DNA from: Nitrososphaerota archaeon
GTDB taxonomy: Archaea > Thermoproteota > Nitrososphaeria > Nitrososphaerales > UBA183
DNA length: 64,000 bases
Direction of reading: 5' to 3'
NCBI GenBank assembly: GCA_027886865.1
Contig: JAPCJR010000001.1
Location: 101,369-165,368, forward strand
Shown: positions 8,649 to 16,817 of the stretch, in pieces
Layout: the number at the start of each line of letters is the position of its first letter
Numbering within the stretch: the stretch's first letter is position 1
Position numbers and translations under genes: made by a program
Notes under the pieces: model-generated
Database searches by the model: none
What the model was told of the DNA's origin: nothing
The model's input: only the letters and a program-made list of their open reading frames with translations

Positions 8649-9431
8649 TTAGTGCATAACCTGTCCACCGCTCACGCAGATGTTCTGGCCGGTGATGTAA
8701 TCGGATTCGTCGGACACGTAGAACGCTATGACCCGAGCGATCTCGTCCGGCTCGCCCCACCTCTTCCAGGGAGTCTTCTTGACCGCTGCGTCGATGAACT
8801 CCGGGGTCACCTTCTGGAAGAAGCCGGTCTTGATGAGGCCGGGAGAGACGCAGTTCACGCGTATCTTGTACGGCGCCACCTCCCGCGCTATAGCCTTGGT
8901 GAACTCGATGATGCCCGCCTTGGCTGCCGCGTAGACCGCGAACAGGTCCCCGCCGACGTTCGAGTCGCCGAGGCCCTGTGTGGAGCCGAGGTTCACGATG
9001 TTTCCTGACTTCCTTGGAATCATGTGTCGCAGCGCGTGCTGCGTGCAGTTGAGGGCTGTGTAGAGGTTGTTGGCGAGGGTGAGGTCCCATTTCTCCCTCT
9101 CCAGGTCGACGAACGGGGTGCCTCCGAAGCCCATGCTTCCCCCAGCGTTGTTGACCAGGATGTCCAGCTTCCCGAACTGTCTGACCGTGTCCTCGATGAG
9201 CGAGCTCGCGAAATCGTATTTGCTGGCGTCTCCCGGGACGGTGAAGAGCCTCGAATCCTCCACTCCTCGGGCTTTTGCGTCTGCCCTGAGCTGGACGAGC
9301 CTGTCTTGGTACAGGTCTGCTCCGGCGACGCTCGCGCCCCCGGCCAGGAACATGAGGGCAGTAGCCCTACCGATCCCGCTTCCCGCACCTGTGATGACCG
9401 CCGTCTTCCCCTGGAGAGTGCCGTTGCCCAT
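8649..9431 (-). CDS. Short-chain dehydrogenase/reductase (SDR)
   Basis: 260 residues, classical SDR: cofactor motif TGAGSGIG near residue 16, NNAG at about 93, Ser in LGSTQG, Tyr-x3-Lys as YAAAK, and the C-terminal SDYITGQNICVSGG. Oxidises or reduces an alcohol/carbonyl with NAD(P); substrate not assignable. A TATA-like box on the minus strand (about 9459-9467) fits leaderless translation from ATG 9431. The next gene upstream is a divergent alcohol dehydrogenase. Confidence 0.85.
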   Translation of the reverse strand: MGNGTLQGKTAVITGAGSGIGRATALMFLAGGASVAGADLYQDRLVQLRADAKARGVEDSRLFTVPGDASKYDFASSLIEDTVRQFGKLDILVNNAGGSMGFGGTPFVDLEREKWDLTLANNLYTALNCTQHALRHMIPRKSGNIVNLGSTQGLGDSNVGGDLFAVYAAAKAGIIEFTKAIAREVAPYKIRVNCVSPGLIKTGFFQKVTPEFIDAAVKKTPWKRWGEPDEIARVIAFYVSDESDYITGQNICVSGGQVMH

Positions 9432-9523
9432 GACGGCGATGTTACGAGAGGCCGGTCTTAAATGATGAGAGGCGCTTCCCTCCTCGAAACCGGTTTAACT
9501 CATCCGGAGGGAATAGGGCCGCA

Positions 9524-10525
9524 ATGAAAGCGATAGTCATGAACAGGGTGGCGCCGCTTGCTGATAATCCGGTCGAGTACAGAGAATTCAAAGATCCTGT
9601 GATAGCCCCGAACGAAGTCTTGGTCAGAGTGACCGCCTGCGGCGTGTGTCACTCGAACATTCACCTCATAGAAGGGGAACTGATGAAGTGGGGGCTCCCC
9701 GCGAGCCTGCCGCTGATACCCGGACACGAGATAGTCGGGATAGTGACCGCCGTCGGTCAGGAAGTCGATGACGTCAAGCTCGGACAGAGAGTGGGTATCT
9801 CGGTCATCTGGGAGACGTGCAGGAAGTGTGAGTACTGCCTGAGAGGTGATGAGAACCTGTGCCCGGACAGGAAGATATCGGGCGAAGGCGTGCACGGAGG
9901 CTACGCCGAGTACACGAAGGCTCCCCACGATTTCGTCTACCCGATACCCGACGGCCTCAAGGACGTCGAGGCGGCGACTCTATTCTGCCCGGGAGTCACC
10001 GCGTACCGGGCCGTCGAGAGGGCGAACATCCAGCCTGGTGAGAACGTGATGATAATCGGCATTGGGGGCGTCGGACACTTCTCTGTCCAGTTCGCAAAGC
10101 TCAAGGGCGCCAGGGTCACGGCCGTCGACATATCCGAGGCCCAGCTGAACCTTGCGAGGGAGATGGGCGCAGACAACGCGGTCCTCTCGGGCAAGGCGGA
10201 GGAGTTCACACGGTCGGACAAGCCTACGAAGGTCATCATGCACACGCCGGCCCAGTCGGCCCTCGACCTCGCAACGCGCGTGGTCAAGAACAGGGGGACG
10301 ATACTCATGGCGGTGTTTGGCACGGTGCTGGTCGGTTTCGGGGGCGAGGTGACCATAGTGACCAGCATGGCGGGGTCGAAGAAGGACATCGCCGGGGTTC
10401 TGGAGATGGCGTCCCACGGCAGGGTCAAGGTGAAAGCCACGGCCTATCCGCTGAGCCAGGGAGTCGAGGTCCTCAAGAAGCTGAACAGGGGAGAGATAGT
10501 CGGACGCGCGGTGCTGGTACCGTAG
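9524..10525 (+). CDS. Zinc-dependent medium-chain alcohol dehydrogenase
   Basis: 333 residues. Catalytic zinc ligand Cys39 (ACGVCHSN), His68-Glu69 in GHE, and the four structural-zinc cysteines at 99, 102, 105 and 113 (TCRKCEYCLRGDENLC) are present, with the NAD(P) motif GIGGVGHFSVQ. It interconverts alcohols and aldehydes or ketones. GGTTTAAC before the gene (about 9491-9498) is a TATA-like box 26-30 bases before ATG 9524, implying a leaderless message. It sits next to an SDR, BKACE and RraA-type aldolase, a carbonyl-metabolism neighbourhood. Confidence 0.88.
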   Translation: MKAIVMNRVAPLADNPVEYREFKDPVIAPNEVLVRVTACGVCHSNIHLIEGELMKWGLPASLPLIPGHEIVGIVTAVGQEVDDVKLGQRVGISVIWETCRKCEYCLRGDENLCPDRKISGEGVHGGYAEYTKAPHDFVYPIPDGLKDVEAATLFCPGVTAYRAVERANIQPGENVMIIGIGGVGHFSVQFAKLKGARVTAVDISEAQLNLAREMGADNAVLSGKAEEFTRSDKPTKVIMHTPAQSALDLATRVVKNRGTILMAVFGTVLVGFGGEVTIVTSMAGSKKDIAGVLEMASHGRVKVKATAYPLSQGVEVLKKLNRGEIVGRAVLVP

Positions 10526-10701
10526 GTAGCCGGAACAGCTTTCGGATTCGAGCCAAGCCGCTGTGGTCCACATTCGGAGGGGGGTTCACAGCCCGATGGC
10601 GAGCAGAGTGTCGTCCGCCTGCGACCCATATCAGGACAAGACCCCACGTCATGTCTATCTCTGCACGTGCCACGGGCGTCTCGAGCGATGCATTGAAGGT
10701 C

Positions 10702-10773
10702 CTACGTCTCAAGGCTCATTATCGCCAGAAGCCACACCGTCGATGCCGCGATGGCGATGTGGCCGAAGTTCAA
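10702..10773 (-). CDS. Candidate 23-residue single-pass membrane peptide
   Basis: Within the otherwise gene-free 10526-10848 stretch, a TTG-started frame encodes a peptide whose centre (IAIAASTVWLLAIMSL) is one membrane-length hydrophobic helix. A TATA-like box on the same strand (CGTATTTACTAAC, about 10802-10812) would start transcription near 10780, only a few bases before the TTG. The same AT-rich stretch may serve the opposite gene. No family is recognised; it could be chance. Nothing else was seen in this gap. Confidence 0.3.
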   Translation of the reverse strand: MNFGHIAIAASTVWLLAIMSLET

Positions 10774-10848
10774 CGCGCATCAGCTAGAGCGAGCTCAGGT
10801 TAGTAAATACGAGCCCGACTCTACGTTCATATTCAAGCTCCGGGCACG

Positions 10849-11247
10849 ATGAAACGTGGACGACGTGAAGGTTCGACCTGGGGCGCCAGCAATTTGAAGA
10901 TGCCAAAGGCCGACAAGGAAGTCGAGGCGTTCTTCAGGTCCATACTACCCGATGACCCTCGCATAACCGTCAAGCCGATGTTCGGCCACGCGGCGGCGTT
11001 CGTGAACGGGAACATGTTCGCCGGTACGTTCGGGAAAGAGATGTTTGTGAGGCTGTCGGATGAAGACGGCTCCGCCCTGATGAAGGAGAAGGGTGCGTCG
11101 GGTTTCGCTCCCATGAAGGGCAGGCCGATGAAGGGCTACGTGGTCATCCCTGATTCGTGGACCGCGACCCCGGCCAAGGCCCGCTCGTGGGTCTCCAAGT
11201 CGCTCGCGTGGGCAGGCTCTATGCAGCCCAAGAAGAAGAAAGCCTAG
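10849..11247 (+). CDS. TfoX/Sxy N-terminal domain protein
   Basis: 132 residues from ATG 10849; the recognisable domain begins near KEVEAFFRSILPDDPRITVKPMFGHAAAFVNGNMFAG, so the internal ATG at 10900 is an alternative start. This fold occurs in bacterial competence regulators and, alone, in many archaeal proteins of unknown role. The Lys-rich tail (KKKK) may touch nucleic acid. Its stop codon overlaps the stop of the convergent RraA-like gene by four bases. Confidence 0.7.
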   Translation: MKRGRREGSTWGASNLKMPKADKEVEAFFRSILPDDPRITVKPMFGHAAAFVNGNMFAGTFGKEMFVRLSDEDGSALMKEKGASGFAPMKGRPMKGYVVIPDSWTATPAKARSWVSKSLAWAGSMQPKKKKA

Positions 11248-11966
11248 TAGCCTTTCGACCCAGACTTCCACTTCTGAAGGCTGAATCCCGGCTCATGGAA
11301 GGTCGCTTGGAACTTCTTCTCGCGGCTGATGAGCTCGGTCGCATAGCTGAGGACCTGCGGCAGTTTGTCCGCCGGGAACTTGCACGCCCCACACTGGTCC
11401 ATGTGGATGATGTCTCCCGGCACGACGGTCATGCCGGCGACCTTCACCGGAATCCCCGCGCCCCTCAGCTGGGTCGGGCCGTGGCCGGAGGTCATCCCGC
11501 TCGCCAGATACTGCATGTTCATCTCTTTGATCTCCACATAGTCTCTGATCGGGCCGTCCGTCAGGACGCCGTCCACCCCCAATGCCTTGAACTCAGTTGT
11601 CATGTTGCCGCCGAAGAGTCCGGAGAGGTTCTCGAGACCTTCGGAATAGGTCTGTTTCGCCACCAGTACCACGGGCTTTGGCGTCTTGTCAAGATGGTCG
11701 GGAAGGGCCCACGGGTCAAGCTTGGTGTGCTCGGCCCTTTCGTCGGAGTACCATGCGGTCGCTGCATACCCGCACACGGGCGGATACTCCGGGTAGATGC
11801 AACGGATTGAGGTATCGGTGTAATACTCTCCGCGCCACGCGTCGTACAGCTTCAGGCAGATGTCGCTCTCGGGGTAGGTAGCTACGACGTTGCAGATCGT
11901 TGCCGTGTCAAACTTCCTGAGTTCTCCGATGATCCTTACCTGCTCCTTCTGGTTCTCCGAGCTCAT
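11244..11966 (-). CDS. RraA-family aldolase / demethylmenaquinone methyltransferase-like protein
   Basis: 240 residues. The diagnostic active-site segment is present: G-x-N-MTTEFKALGVDGVLTDGPIRDY, with the RD pair that supports metal-dependent retro-aldol or decarboxylase activity in 4-hydroxy-4-methyl-2-oxoglutarate/oxaloacetate aldolases. RraA homologues without that site act as RNase E inhibitors, but archaea lack RNase E and the site is intact, so an enzyme is more likely. Ends tail-to-tail on the TfoX-domain gene. Confidence 0.78.
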   Translation of the reverse strand: MSSENQKEQVRIIGELRKFDTATICNVVATYPESDICLKLYDAWRGEYYTDTSIRCIYPEYPPVCGYAATAWYSDERAEHTKLDPWALPDHLDKTPKPVVLVAKQTYSEGLENLSGLFGGNMTTEFKALGVDGVLTDGPIRDYVEIKEMNMQYLASGMTSGHGPTQLRGAGIPVKVAGMTVVPGDIIHMDQCGACKFPADKLPQVLSYATELISREKKFQATFHEPGFSLQKWKSGSKGY

Positions 11967-12037
11967 CAGTACGCGCCTGCTCTCCTTTCATCTTAAGTCT
12001 TCTGAGCGAGAGCCGATCCCATCGAAGATTTGCTAAC

Positions 12038-12070
12038 GATTCGGGAACGATTATGGAAATCGGTTAAGTA
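12038..12070 (+). promoter_or_regulatory. Shared 33-bp promoter element, copy 1 (upstream of ABC exporter)
   Basis: Reads GATT, one base, GGGAAC, then ATTATGGAAAT and finally TTAAGTA. The same words recur at the same spacing at 16744-16776 (+) and 16631-16663 (-). Two GGRAA words 11-12 bases apart (about one helical turn) sit just before a TATA-like stretch, the layout of an activator or repressor site on an archaeal core promoter. Predicted transcript start is near 12093. Confidence 0.55.
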
Positions 12071-12118
12071 GCGTTGCGAGGGTCGAACTCCGAACAGAAG
12101 CTTTGCTCGCAGAGACTA

Positions 12119-12214
12119 ATGGACCACCGCACACGCATAGGTCTTCATGCCACAATTTCCTGCGCGAACACTTACGCTTCCAAGGCGGGAGACAGTAGAA
12201 TTTGTCCTCGATGA
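12119..12214 (+). CDS. Candidate 31-codon leader ORF
   Basis: An ATG-started frame in the leader of the ABC permease ends with TGA overlapping the permease start in an ATGA arrangement (12211-12214), the classic geometry for translational coupling. The encoded peptide is basic, has two cysteines and matches no family I know. It explains why the promoter element lies about 110 bases before the permease. It may be regulatory or chance. Confidence 0.3.
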   Translation: MDHRTRIGLHATISCANTYASKAGDSRICPR

Positions 12215-13464
12215 GCATGGCTTACCGGAGCTTGAGGCGGAGGAAAGTGAGGACCGCCCTTACCGTATCGGGTATCGTCACGGGCGTCGCGCTGATACTT
12301 GTGCTCTTTTCCCTTACCGCAGGAGCTTCGACTCAAACCAACGGACTGGTGAGGAGCCTTTCTCCGGCCCAGATAACGGTAACGAACTCGACCAGACCAA
12401 GCTTTCCCGGCGGTACGGGCGCTGGTGGTTTCCCAGGAGGAGGAGGCGCCGGCTTTGGAGGCGGTTTTGGAGGCTTCTTTACAGGCTCCGAAACGTTGAG
12501 CCAGTCCCTCGCAGATCAGATAGGAAACATAACAGGCGTCTACGCGGTTACCGCGCAGCTCTCAGTCACAGGATACGTGGGCGGAAGCAACGCATTCGTG
12601 TATGGAATCCAGCCCAGCACATACACTGAAGTGACCGGTGGACTCACCATAGTCGGCGGGACCATGCTCTCGTCCCCGTCTACGAGCTTCCAAGTCGTCC
12701 TAGGGCAGACGCTAGCTCAGAACCTGAACGCGGCGGTGGGATCCGTCGTCACAATCGGACAGAACAGCACAGGTGGAGAAGCTTTTACCGTTGCGGGAAT
12801 CTATTCTGCAGGGAACGCCTTCGAAGATAGGTCGGCCTACATCCCACTCTCCAGCGCCCAGAGCATATCGAATGATGCGGGCAAGGTCACCGACATTTAC
12901 GTCAAGGCGAACAGCGCCAGCTATGTCAGCACGATCGCTTCGGAGATAACGTCCTCTATTCCGGGTGTCAGCGCGCTGACCGCGAGCTCGGCTACGCTGT
13001 CTGCCTCTTCGCTCTCCGGGACGCTTACGACGTTCTTTACGGTCATAGGTCTCGCCGCCCTGCTCGCCGGAGGTTTCGGCGTCATCAACACCATGATGAT
13101 GTCGGCGACCGAGAGGACGCGTGAAATAGGGACGCTCCGTGCCATAGGCGCCAGGAAGAGCCAGGTGCTGAAGCTGTTCATCAGTGAGGCCTTCCTCATC
13201 GGGCTGATAGGCGGCGGTGCCGGGGTGCTGGTCGGAGTGGTCGTAGCTCTCGTGCTGCCCTCGTTCACCGGGGCTGCGAGCTCGACAGGCTTCGGAGGGA
13301 GGGGTGTCGGCGGCCTATTCGGCGGCGCTCTCACACCAACACTGACTCCTGAGATTATTCTGCTGAGCTTGGGTCTGGGGATCGCGGTCGGAGTCCTAGC
13401 AGGACTTTATCCCGCCTGGCGCGCGTCGAGGTTGGACCCGGTGGAGGCCTTGCGACATGTCTGA
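12211..13464 (+). CDS. ABC transporter permease, MacB/FtsX family
   Basis: About 417 residues with the MacB-like order: N-terminal membrane helix (ALTVSGIVTGVALILVLFSL), a large extracytoplasmic domain (about 45-270), then three helices, ending YPAWRASRLDPVEALRHV, the signature end of FtsX-type permeases. Such permeases work mechanically on extracytoplasmic substrates rather than as simple pores. A Gly-Phe-rich insert (about residues 65-95) in the outer domain is unusual. ATG 12211 is chosen over TTG 12202 because of the ATGA overlap with the leader ORF. The ATPase gene overlaps its end by eight bases. Confidence 0.85.
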   Translation: MSMAYRSLRRRKVRTALTVSGIVTGVALILVLFSLTAGASTQTNGLVRSLSPAQITVTNSTRPSFPGGTGAGGFPGGGGAGFGGGFGGFFTGSETLSQSLADQIGNITGVYAVTAQLSVTGYVGGSNAFVYGIQPSTYTEVTGGLTIVGGTMLSSPSTSFQVVLGQTLAQNLNAAVGSVVTIGQNSTGGEAFTVAGIYSAGNAFEDRSAYIPLSSAQSISNDAGKVTDIYVKANSASYVSTIASEITSSIPGVSALTASSATLSASSLSGTLTTFFTVIGLAALLAGGFGVINTMMMSATERTREIGTLRAIGARKSQVLKLFISEAFLIGLIGGGAGVLVGVVVALVLPSFTGAASSTGFGGRGVGGLFGGALTPTLTPEIILLSLGLGIAVGVLAGLYPAWRASRLDPVEALRHV

Positions 13465-14266
13465 GAGCGGCTCCTCAGCGCCAGTCGTCCAGGCCATAGC
13501 GGTCACAAAGCAATACAAGCATGGACACATCCATGTCGACTCCCGAAGGAGCGATGCTCGACCTGCGAAAGAGCGGGTCCGGTTCGTCCCAGCTCTGAAT
13601 GGGATAGACTTGACAGTGGCAAAAGGCGAGATTATCGGTATAGTCGGGCCGTCGGGGTCGGGAAAGACCACGCTACTAAACATGATTGGTGGCCTTGACA
13701 GACCGTCGCACGGGCAAGTCCTGGTAGACAACGTCGACCTGACGACGTTCAACGACGATCAGCTTGCCGACTATAGACTGCGGAAGATTGGGTTCATCTT
13801 CCAATTCTACAACTTGATACCCACTTTGACCGCGCTAGAGAATGTCGAGCTTCCTATGAACCTGGCCGGCGTGCCAAAACAGGAGCAAGAGACTCGCGCC
13901 GTCGAACTTCTGCGGATTGTGGGTCTGGAGTCTAGAGTGGACCATATGCCAGTTGAAATGAGCGGCGGAGAGCAGCAAAGAGTCGCGGTGGCAAGGGCGC
14001 TCGCGAATAATCCGTCAGTGATACTGGGGGACGAACCGACCGGCGACCTGGACTCCAAGTCCGCCGAGGCGTTAATGGACCTTATTGTGTCCCTACGCAA
14101 AGACAGGAAGATGACATTCATCCTGGTCACCCACGACCCGCTTGTTGTGATAGAGTGCGACCGCGTCTATTCCGTGAGGGATGGAAAGGTACTACGTATG
14201 CAAACCAAGGCGGAGAACAGGAAGAACATCGGCGATGAAAGATCGATGCTCAACAAGCTGTACTGA
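13457..14266 (+). CDS. ABC transporter ATP-binding protein, MacB/LolD type
   Basis: 269 residues: Walker A GPSGSGKTTLL, Q-loop region FIFQFYNLIPTLTALENVELP (LolD/MacB hallmark), signature MSGGEQQRVAVARALA, Walker B VILGDEPTGDLD and the switch His in LVTHDP. It powers the permease encoded just upstream, with which it overlaps by eight bases. An extra basic stretch between residues 22 and 45 (HVDSRRSDARPAKERVR) interrupts the usual N-terminal strand region; its role is unknown. Confidence 0.9.
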   Translation: MSESGSSAPVVQAIAVTKQYKHGHIHVDSRRSDARPAKERVRFVPALNGIDLTVAKGEIIGIVGPSGSGKTTLLNMIGGLDRPSHGQVLVDNVDLTTFNDDQLADYRLRKIGFIFQFYNLIPTLTALENVELPMNLAGVPKQEQETRAVELLRIVGLESRVDHMPVEMSGGEQQRVAVARALANNPSVILGDEPTGDLDSKSAEALMDLIVSLRKDRKMTFILVTHDPLVVIECDRVYSVRDGKVLRMQTKAENRKNIGDERSMLNKLY

Positions 14267-14413
14267 AGGCCCGCGCAGTTAACCCCTTCCGGATACGAAT
14301 TGTGCCGGATGCCCAGGATCTCGTAGAACATCTTGAGAAAGAGACCCGCGGCTGCAGGGAACGAATCGTCAAGGGTACCTACGAAGGCTCAAGTCGCGCT
14401 GGTGAGACTTTGG

Positions 14414-14875
14414 TTATTCCAAGCTGAGATACAGGAAGATTGTGTAGGCGCAGATCGTGACAAAATCCGCGGCGAAACTCGAGTATCCGGGTCCGGGCAG
14501 TGACACCTGCCCGATGAAGCTGTCGGTGACCGGGTATGAAACCAGCGCCTGGAGGAGGAGCGCGCTCAGCACTACCACGAGGCCGAGCGCGAAATTAGCC
14601 TTCGTCTCGGCATATAACTTGCAGTAGATTACGACAAGCGCGATGAGCAGCGCCACTTCCACGGTCGTCAGGATAACATGGTACTCAAAGAGCGGGTTTG
14701 TGGGAAACGGGTGGAAGTAACCGAACGGCCCACCGCCGAACTGCGAGGGGGGCTGTGTCGGCGTCGCTAGTGAAATCGCTTCGCCGGCCACGAGGCCGAC
14801 GAGGAGCACCACAAGCACCCACACCTTCTGGAGGTAGGACCGCTTCTGCGGGATAGGTCCTTCACTTGCGGTCAT
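14414..14875 (-). CDS. Four-helix membrane protein of unknown function
   Basis: 153 residues with hydrophobic segments at about 17-37, 68-85, 93-112 and 130-150; the first loop is rich in Pro, Gly and Phe. No family recognised. It lies three bases after the stop of a winged-helix regulator, so the two form an operon, a frequent archaeal pairing in which a membrane protein and a small DNA-binding protein are co-expressed. Possibly a sensor or partner for that regulator (inference). The 14267-14413 stretch holds nothing recognisable. Confidence 0.6.
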   Translation of the reverse strand: MTASEGPIPQKRSYLQKVWVLVVLLVGLVAGEAISLATPTQPPSQFGGGPFGYFHPFPTNPLFEYHVILTTVEVALLIALVVIYCKLYAETKANFALGLVVVLSALLLQALVSYPVTDSFIGQVSLPGPGYSSFAADFVTICAYTIFLYLSLE

Positions 14876-14878
14876 GGG

Positions 14879-15265
14879 TTATCCTCCGGCCCCACTCTTC
14901 ATCCCCTTGTTTCTCTTCAATATAGCCTCAAGCTTGTCCCAGTGCGCCTCCATGTTCTCCGACACGAAATAGACCTTACCGTACTTGTCCCCTTCGGTGA
15001 GTACCAGCCGGTTCGATTCTAGCACCTTGAGATGGTGTCGGACGGTCGTGTAGTCGACGTGGAGCGCTAGGCACAGTTGCTGCGCATTCCTAGGCTCCTT
15101 TCGGATGCTGAAAAGGACCAGGGCCCTCGTTCGCGCTCCTGCGCTCCCGGCGAAGAGCCACCATAGGAGCCGCTCGAAGGAGTCCATCGTGAAGCTGGTC
15201 GCGGCGCCTATCAATAATTCTATCGAAGCCGGTTTCCCCAGGGCGCTCGCGCTGCGTCTGTTCAT
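14879..15265 (-). CDS. ArsR-like winged-helix transcription regulator
   Basis: 128 residues. The winged helix reads RTRALVLFSIRKEPRNAQQLCLALHVDYTTVRHHLKVLESNRLV with the wing GDKYGKVYFVSE. The recognition helix DYTTVRHHLKVLE is typical of archaeal ArsR-type repressors. Family similarity starts at MDSFERLLWWLFAG (ATG 15187), so the first 26 residues may be untranslated. Co-transcribed with the downstream membrane protein; target unknown. Confidence 0.75.
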   Translation of the reverse strand: MNRRSASALGKPASIELLIGAATSFTMDSFERLLWWLFAGSAGARTRALVLFSIRKEPRNAQQLCLALHVDYTTVRHHLKVLESNRLVLTEGDKYGKVYFVSENMEAHWDKLEAILKRNKGMKSGAGG

Positions 15266-15285
15266 GGATACCAGCGGTCACCAGT

Positions 15286-16584
15286 CTATGCCGCAGGCCT
15301 AGTCCCAAGCGTGAGATCGACCGTCGTCAGCTGGCCCGACCTGATTATTCCCAGCTGGACCATCTGGCCGGCGACGGTATACTCCTCGAGATAGCTCGAG
15401 AGCGCGTCCCCGTTGATTATCTTCGTTCCGTTGATGGAGATGATTATGTCGCCTCCGACGAGGTACTGCGCGCCATCGGCCGTGACGGTGGTGGTGCCTG
15501 CCTTGAGGCCGGCGGTGGCTGCGGGGCCGCCGCTCACGACATCCTCGATGAGAACGCCGTATGTCACGTTGGTATCAGAGTCTTGTGCGAGCTGGTAGTT
15601 CATATCGGCCGTCTCAATGCCGAGATACGCGTGTCCGTCATAGGTCCCGGTGGTTATCAGCGACGGCATCTCCTTGAGGATGGTGCTCGAGGGTATTGCG
15701 AAGCCGATTCCCTCTGAACCGTTAACCGTGGCCGTGGTTATGCCTATCACGTCCCCATTCTCGTTCAGTAGTGGTCCTCCGGAGTTGCCGGGGTTTATCG
15801 GGGCGCTGAACTGGATGATGTCGGAGATTGAGAAGCCGTTCGTGGTCGCCTCTTCTATCGTCCTTCCGAGCTGGCTCACGATTCCAAAGGTTATGGACCC
15901 TGATAGGCCGTACGGGTTACCGATTACCACGACGGGTTGTCCCACGGCGACGTTATTCGAGGAGACCAGTTGGAGCGGTACGAATTCCCTGGTAGGTGCG
16001 GTCGGAACCGTTACTATGGCTAGGTCGCTGTAGACGTCGCTGCCGATGACCTTGACCGGATATGAGTCACCGTCAGCGAAGGTGGCAGTAATGTTGCTGA
16101 CTCCATTGACGACGTGATCATTCGTCACGATGTAGTACCGGTTAGAGTACAGAGTCACGAATCCGGAACCCAGGACCGTCTCGACCCCAGATTCCGTGCC
16201 GAAGAGACCGGCAGCCGAAACTAGCTCTGTGCCCTGTATCGTTACCACGCTAGCGTTGTCGACTGCGTAGATCTGCTCGGCGTTGATTGATTGAGATATG
16301 GAGCTGTTTCCCTGTGACGTTGTAGAGACAGCGGCGAGCTGAGACTGAAGTTCGTTGTTGGTGGCCTGCAGGCTGGATACGGAACTCTGCAGGCTACTGA
16401 TGGTCGCGCTGCTCGCGCTGTTACTGGTCGCCGCCGCCTGCGCGAAGTACACCAAACCGGAACCGAGAATCAGGGCCACGACTACCAAGGTAACTACAAT
16501 CTTGCGGCTTCCCGAAGGAACGTTCTGCTCAGGGGTCGTCTGCATGCGAATCCAACCGACTAGCTCGCTTCTCTCCGCCGACAT
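15286..16584 (-). CDS. Membrane-anchored HtrA/DegP-like serine protease with PDZ domain
   Basis: 432 residues from ATG 16584: one membrane helix (KIVVTLVVVALILGSGLVYF, about 25-45), a Ser/Leu/Gln coiled-coil stalk, a trypsin-like protease domain with His in IVTNDHVV, Asp in YSDLAIV and Ser in NPGNSGGPLL, and a C-terminal PDZ domain. It should face the outside of the cell and degrade or refold damaged envelope proteins. ATG 16584 is preferred over the longer frame (to 16722) because the TATA-like box at about 16631-16638 puts transcription start near 16607. Confidence 0.9.
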   Translation of the reverse strand: MSAERSELVGWIRMQTTPEQNVPSGSRKIVVTLVVVALILGSGLVYFAQAAATSNSASSATISSLQSSVSSLQATNNELQSQLAAVSTTSQGNSSISQSINAEQIYAVDNASVVTIQGTELVSAAGLFGTESGVETVLGSGFVTLYSNRYYIVTNDHVVNGVSNITATFADGDSYPVKVIGSDVYSDLAIVTVPTAPTREFVPLQLVSSNNVAVGQPVVVIGNPYGLSGSITFGIVSQLGRTIEEATTNGFSISDIIQFSAPINPGNSGGPLLNENGDVIGITTATVNGSEGIGFAIPSSTILKEMPSLITTGTYDGHAYLGIETADMNYQLAQDSDTNVTYGVLIEDVVSGGPAATAGLKAGTTTVTADGAQYLVGGDIIISINGTKIINGDALSSYLEEYTVAGQMVQLGIIRSGQLTTVDLTLGTRPAA

Positions 16585-16630
16585 CCGGACCGGAGGTTCT
16601 GAGACATGGCTACCGAGGCGCAACTGATGA

Positions 16631-16663
16631 TATTTAGGAACTTTCCCGAATGGTTCCCAAATC
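16631..16663 (-). promoter_or_regulatory. Shared 33-bp promoter element, copy 2 (upstream of HtrA)
   Basis: On the minus strand it reads GATTTGGGAACCATTCGGGA followed by AAG, then a TATA-like CTAAATA. It matches copy 1 at 23 of 33 positions with no gaps. The two GGGAA words are 11 bases apart. The element ends about 25 bases before the predicted HtrA transcript start. Confidence 0.55.
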
Positions 16664-16743
16664 TTTAGAGAATCTATCGGTGCGGCGCTGCCTGCAATAA
16701 GCCGAACTGCACCGGCAATCAAATCCGGCGGGGATTCACTAAC

Positions 16744-16776
16744 GATTAAGGGTGAATTATGGAAATTGGCTAATTA
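16744..16776 (+). promoter_or_regulatory. Shared 33-bp promoter element, copy 3 (upstream of secreted Ser/Thr-rich protein)
   Basis: Reads GATTAAGGG, then AATTATGGAAATTGG, then TAATTA. The CTAACGATT start and the TTATGGAAATYGGYTAA block are shared with copy 1 at identical spacing. Copies 2 and 3 lie back to back in the 16585-16817 intergenic region, so one regulator could control both divergent genes. Confidence 0.55.
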
Positions 16777-16817
16777 CGACACCGGGTTCCGATTTGTTCG
16801 TGGAGGTGAAAACGAAA

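Noticed and set aside
10541..10590. GATTCGAGCC and GGTTCACAGCCC segments resembling a tRNA T-arm
   Set aside because: No matching acceptor, D-arm or anticodon stem could be assembled nearby on either strand.
11244..11966. RraA as an RNase E inhibitor
   Set aside because: The catalytic RD motif of RraA-type aldolases is intact and archaea have no typical RNase E, so an enzyme is more likely.
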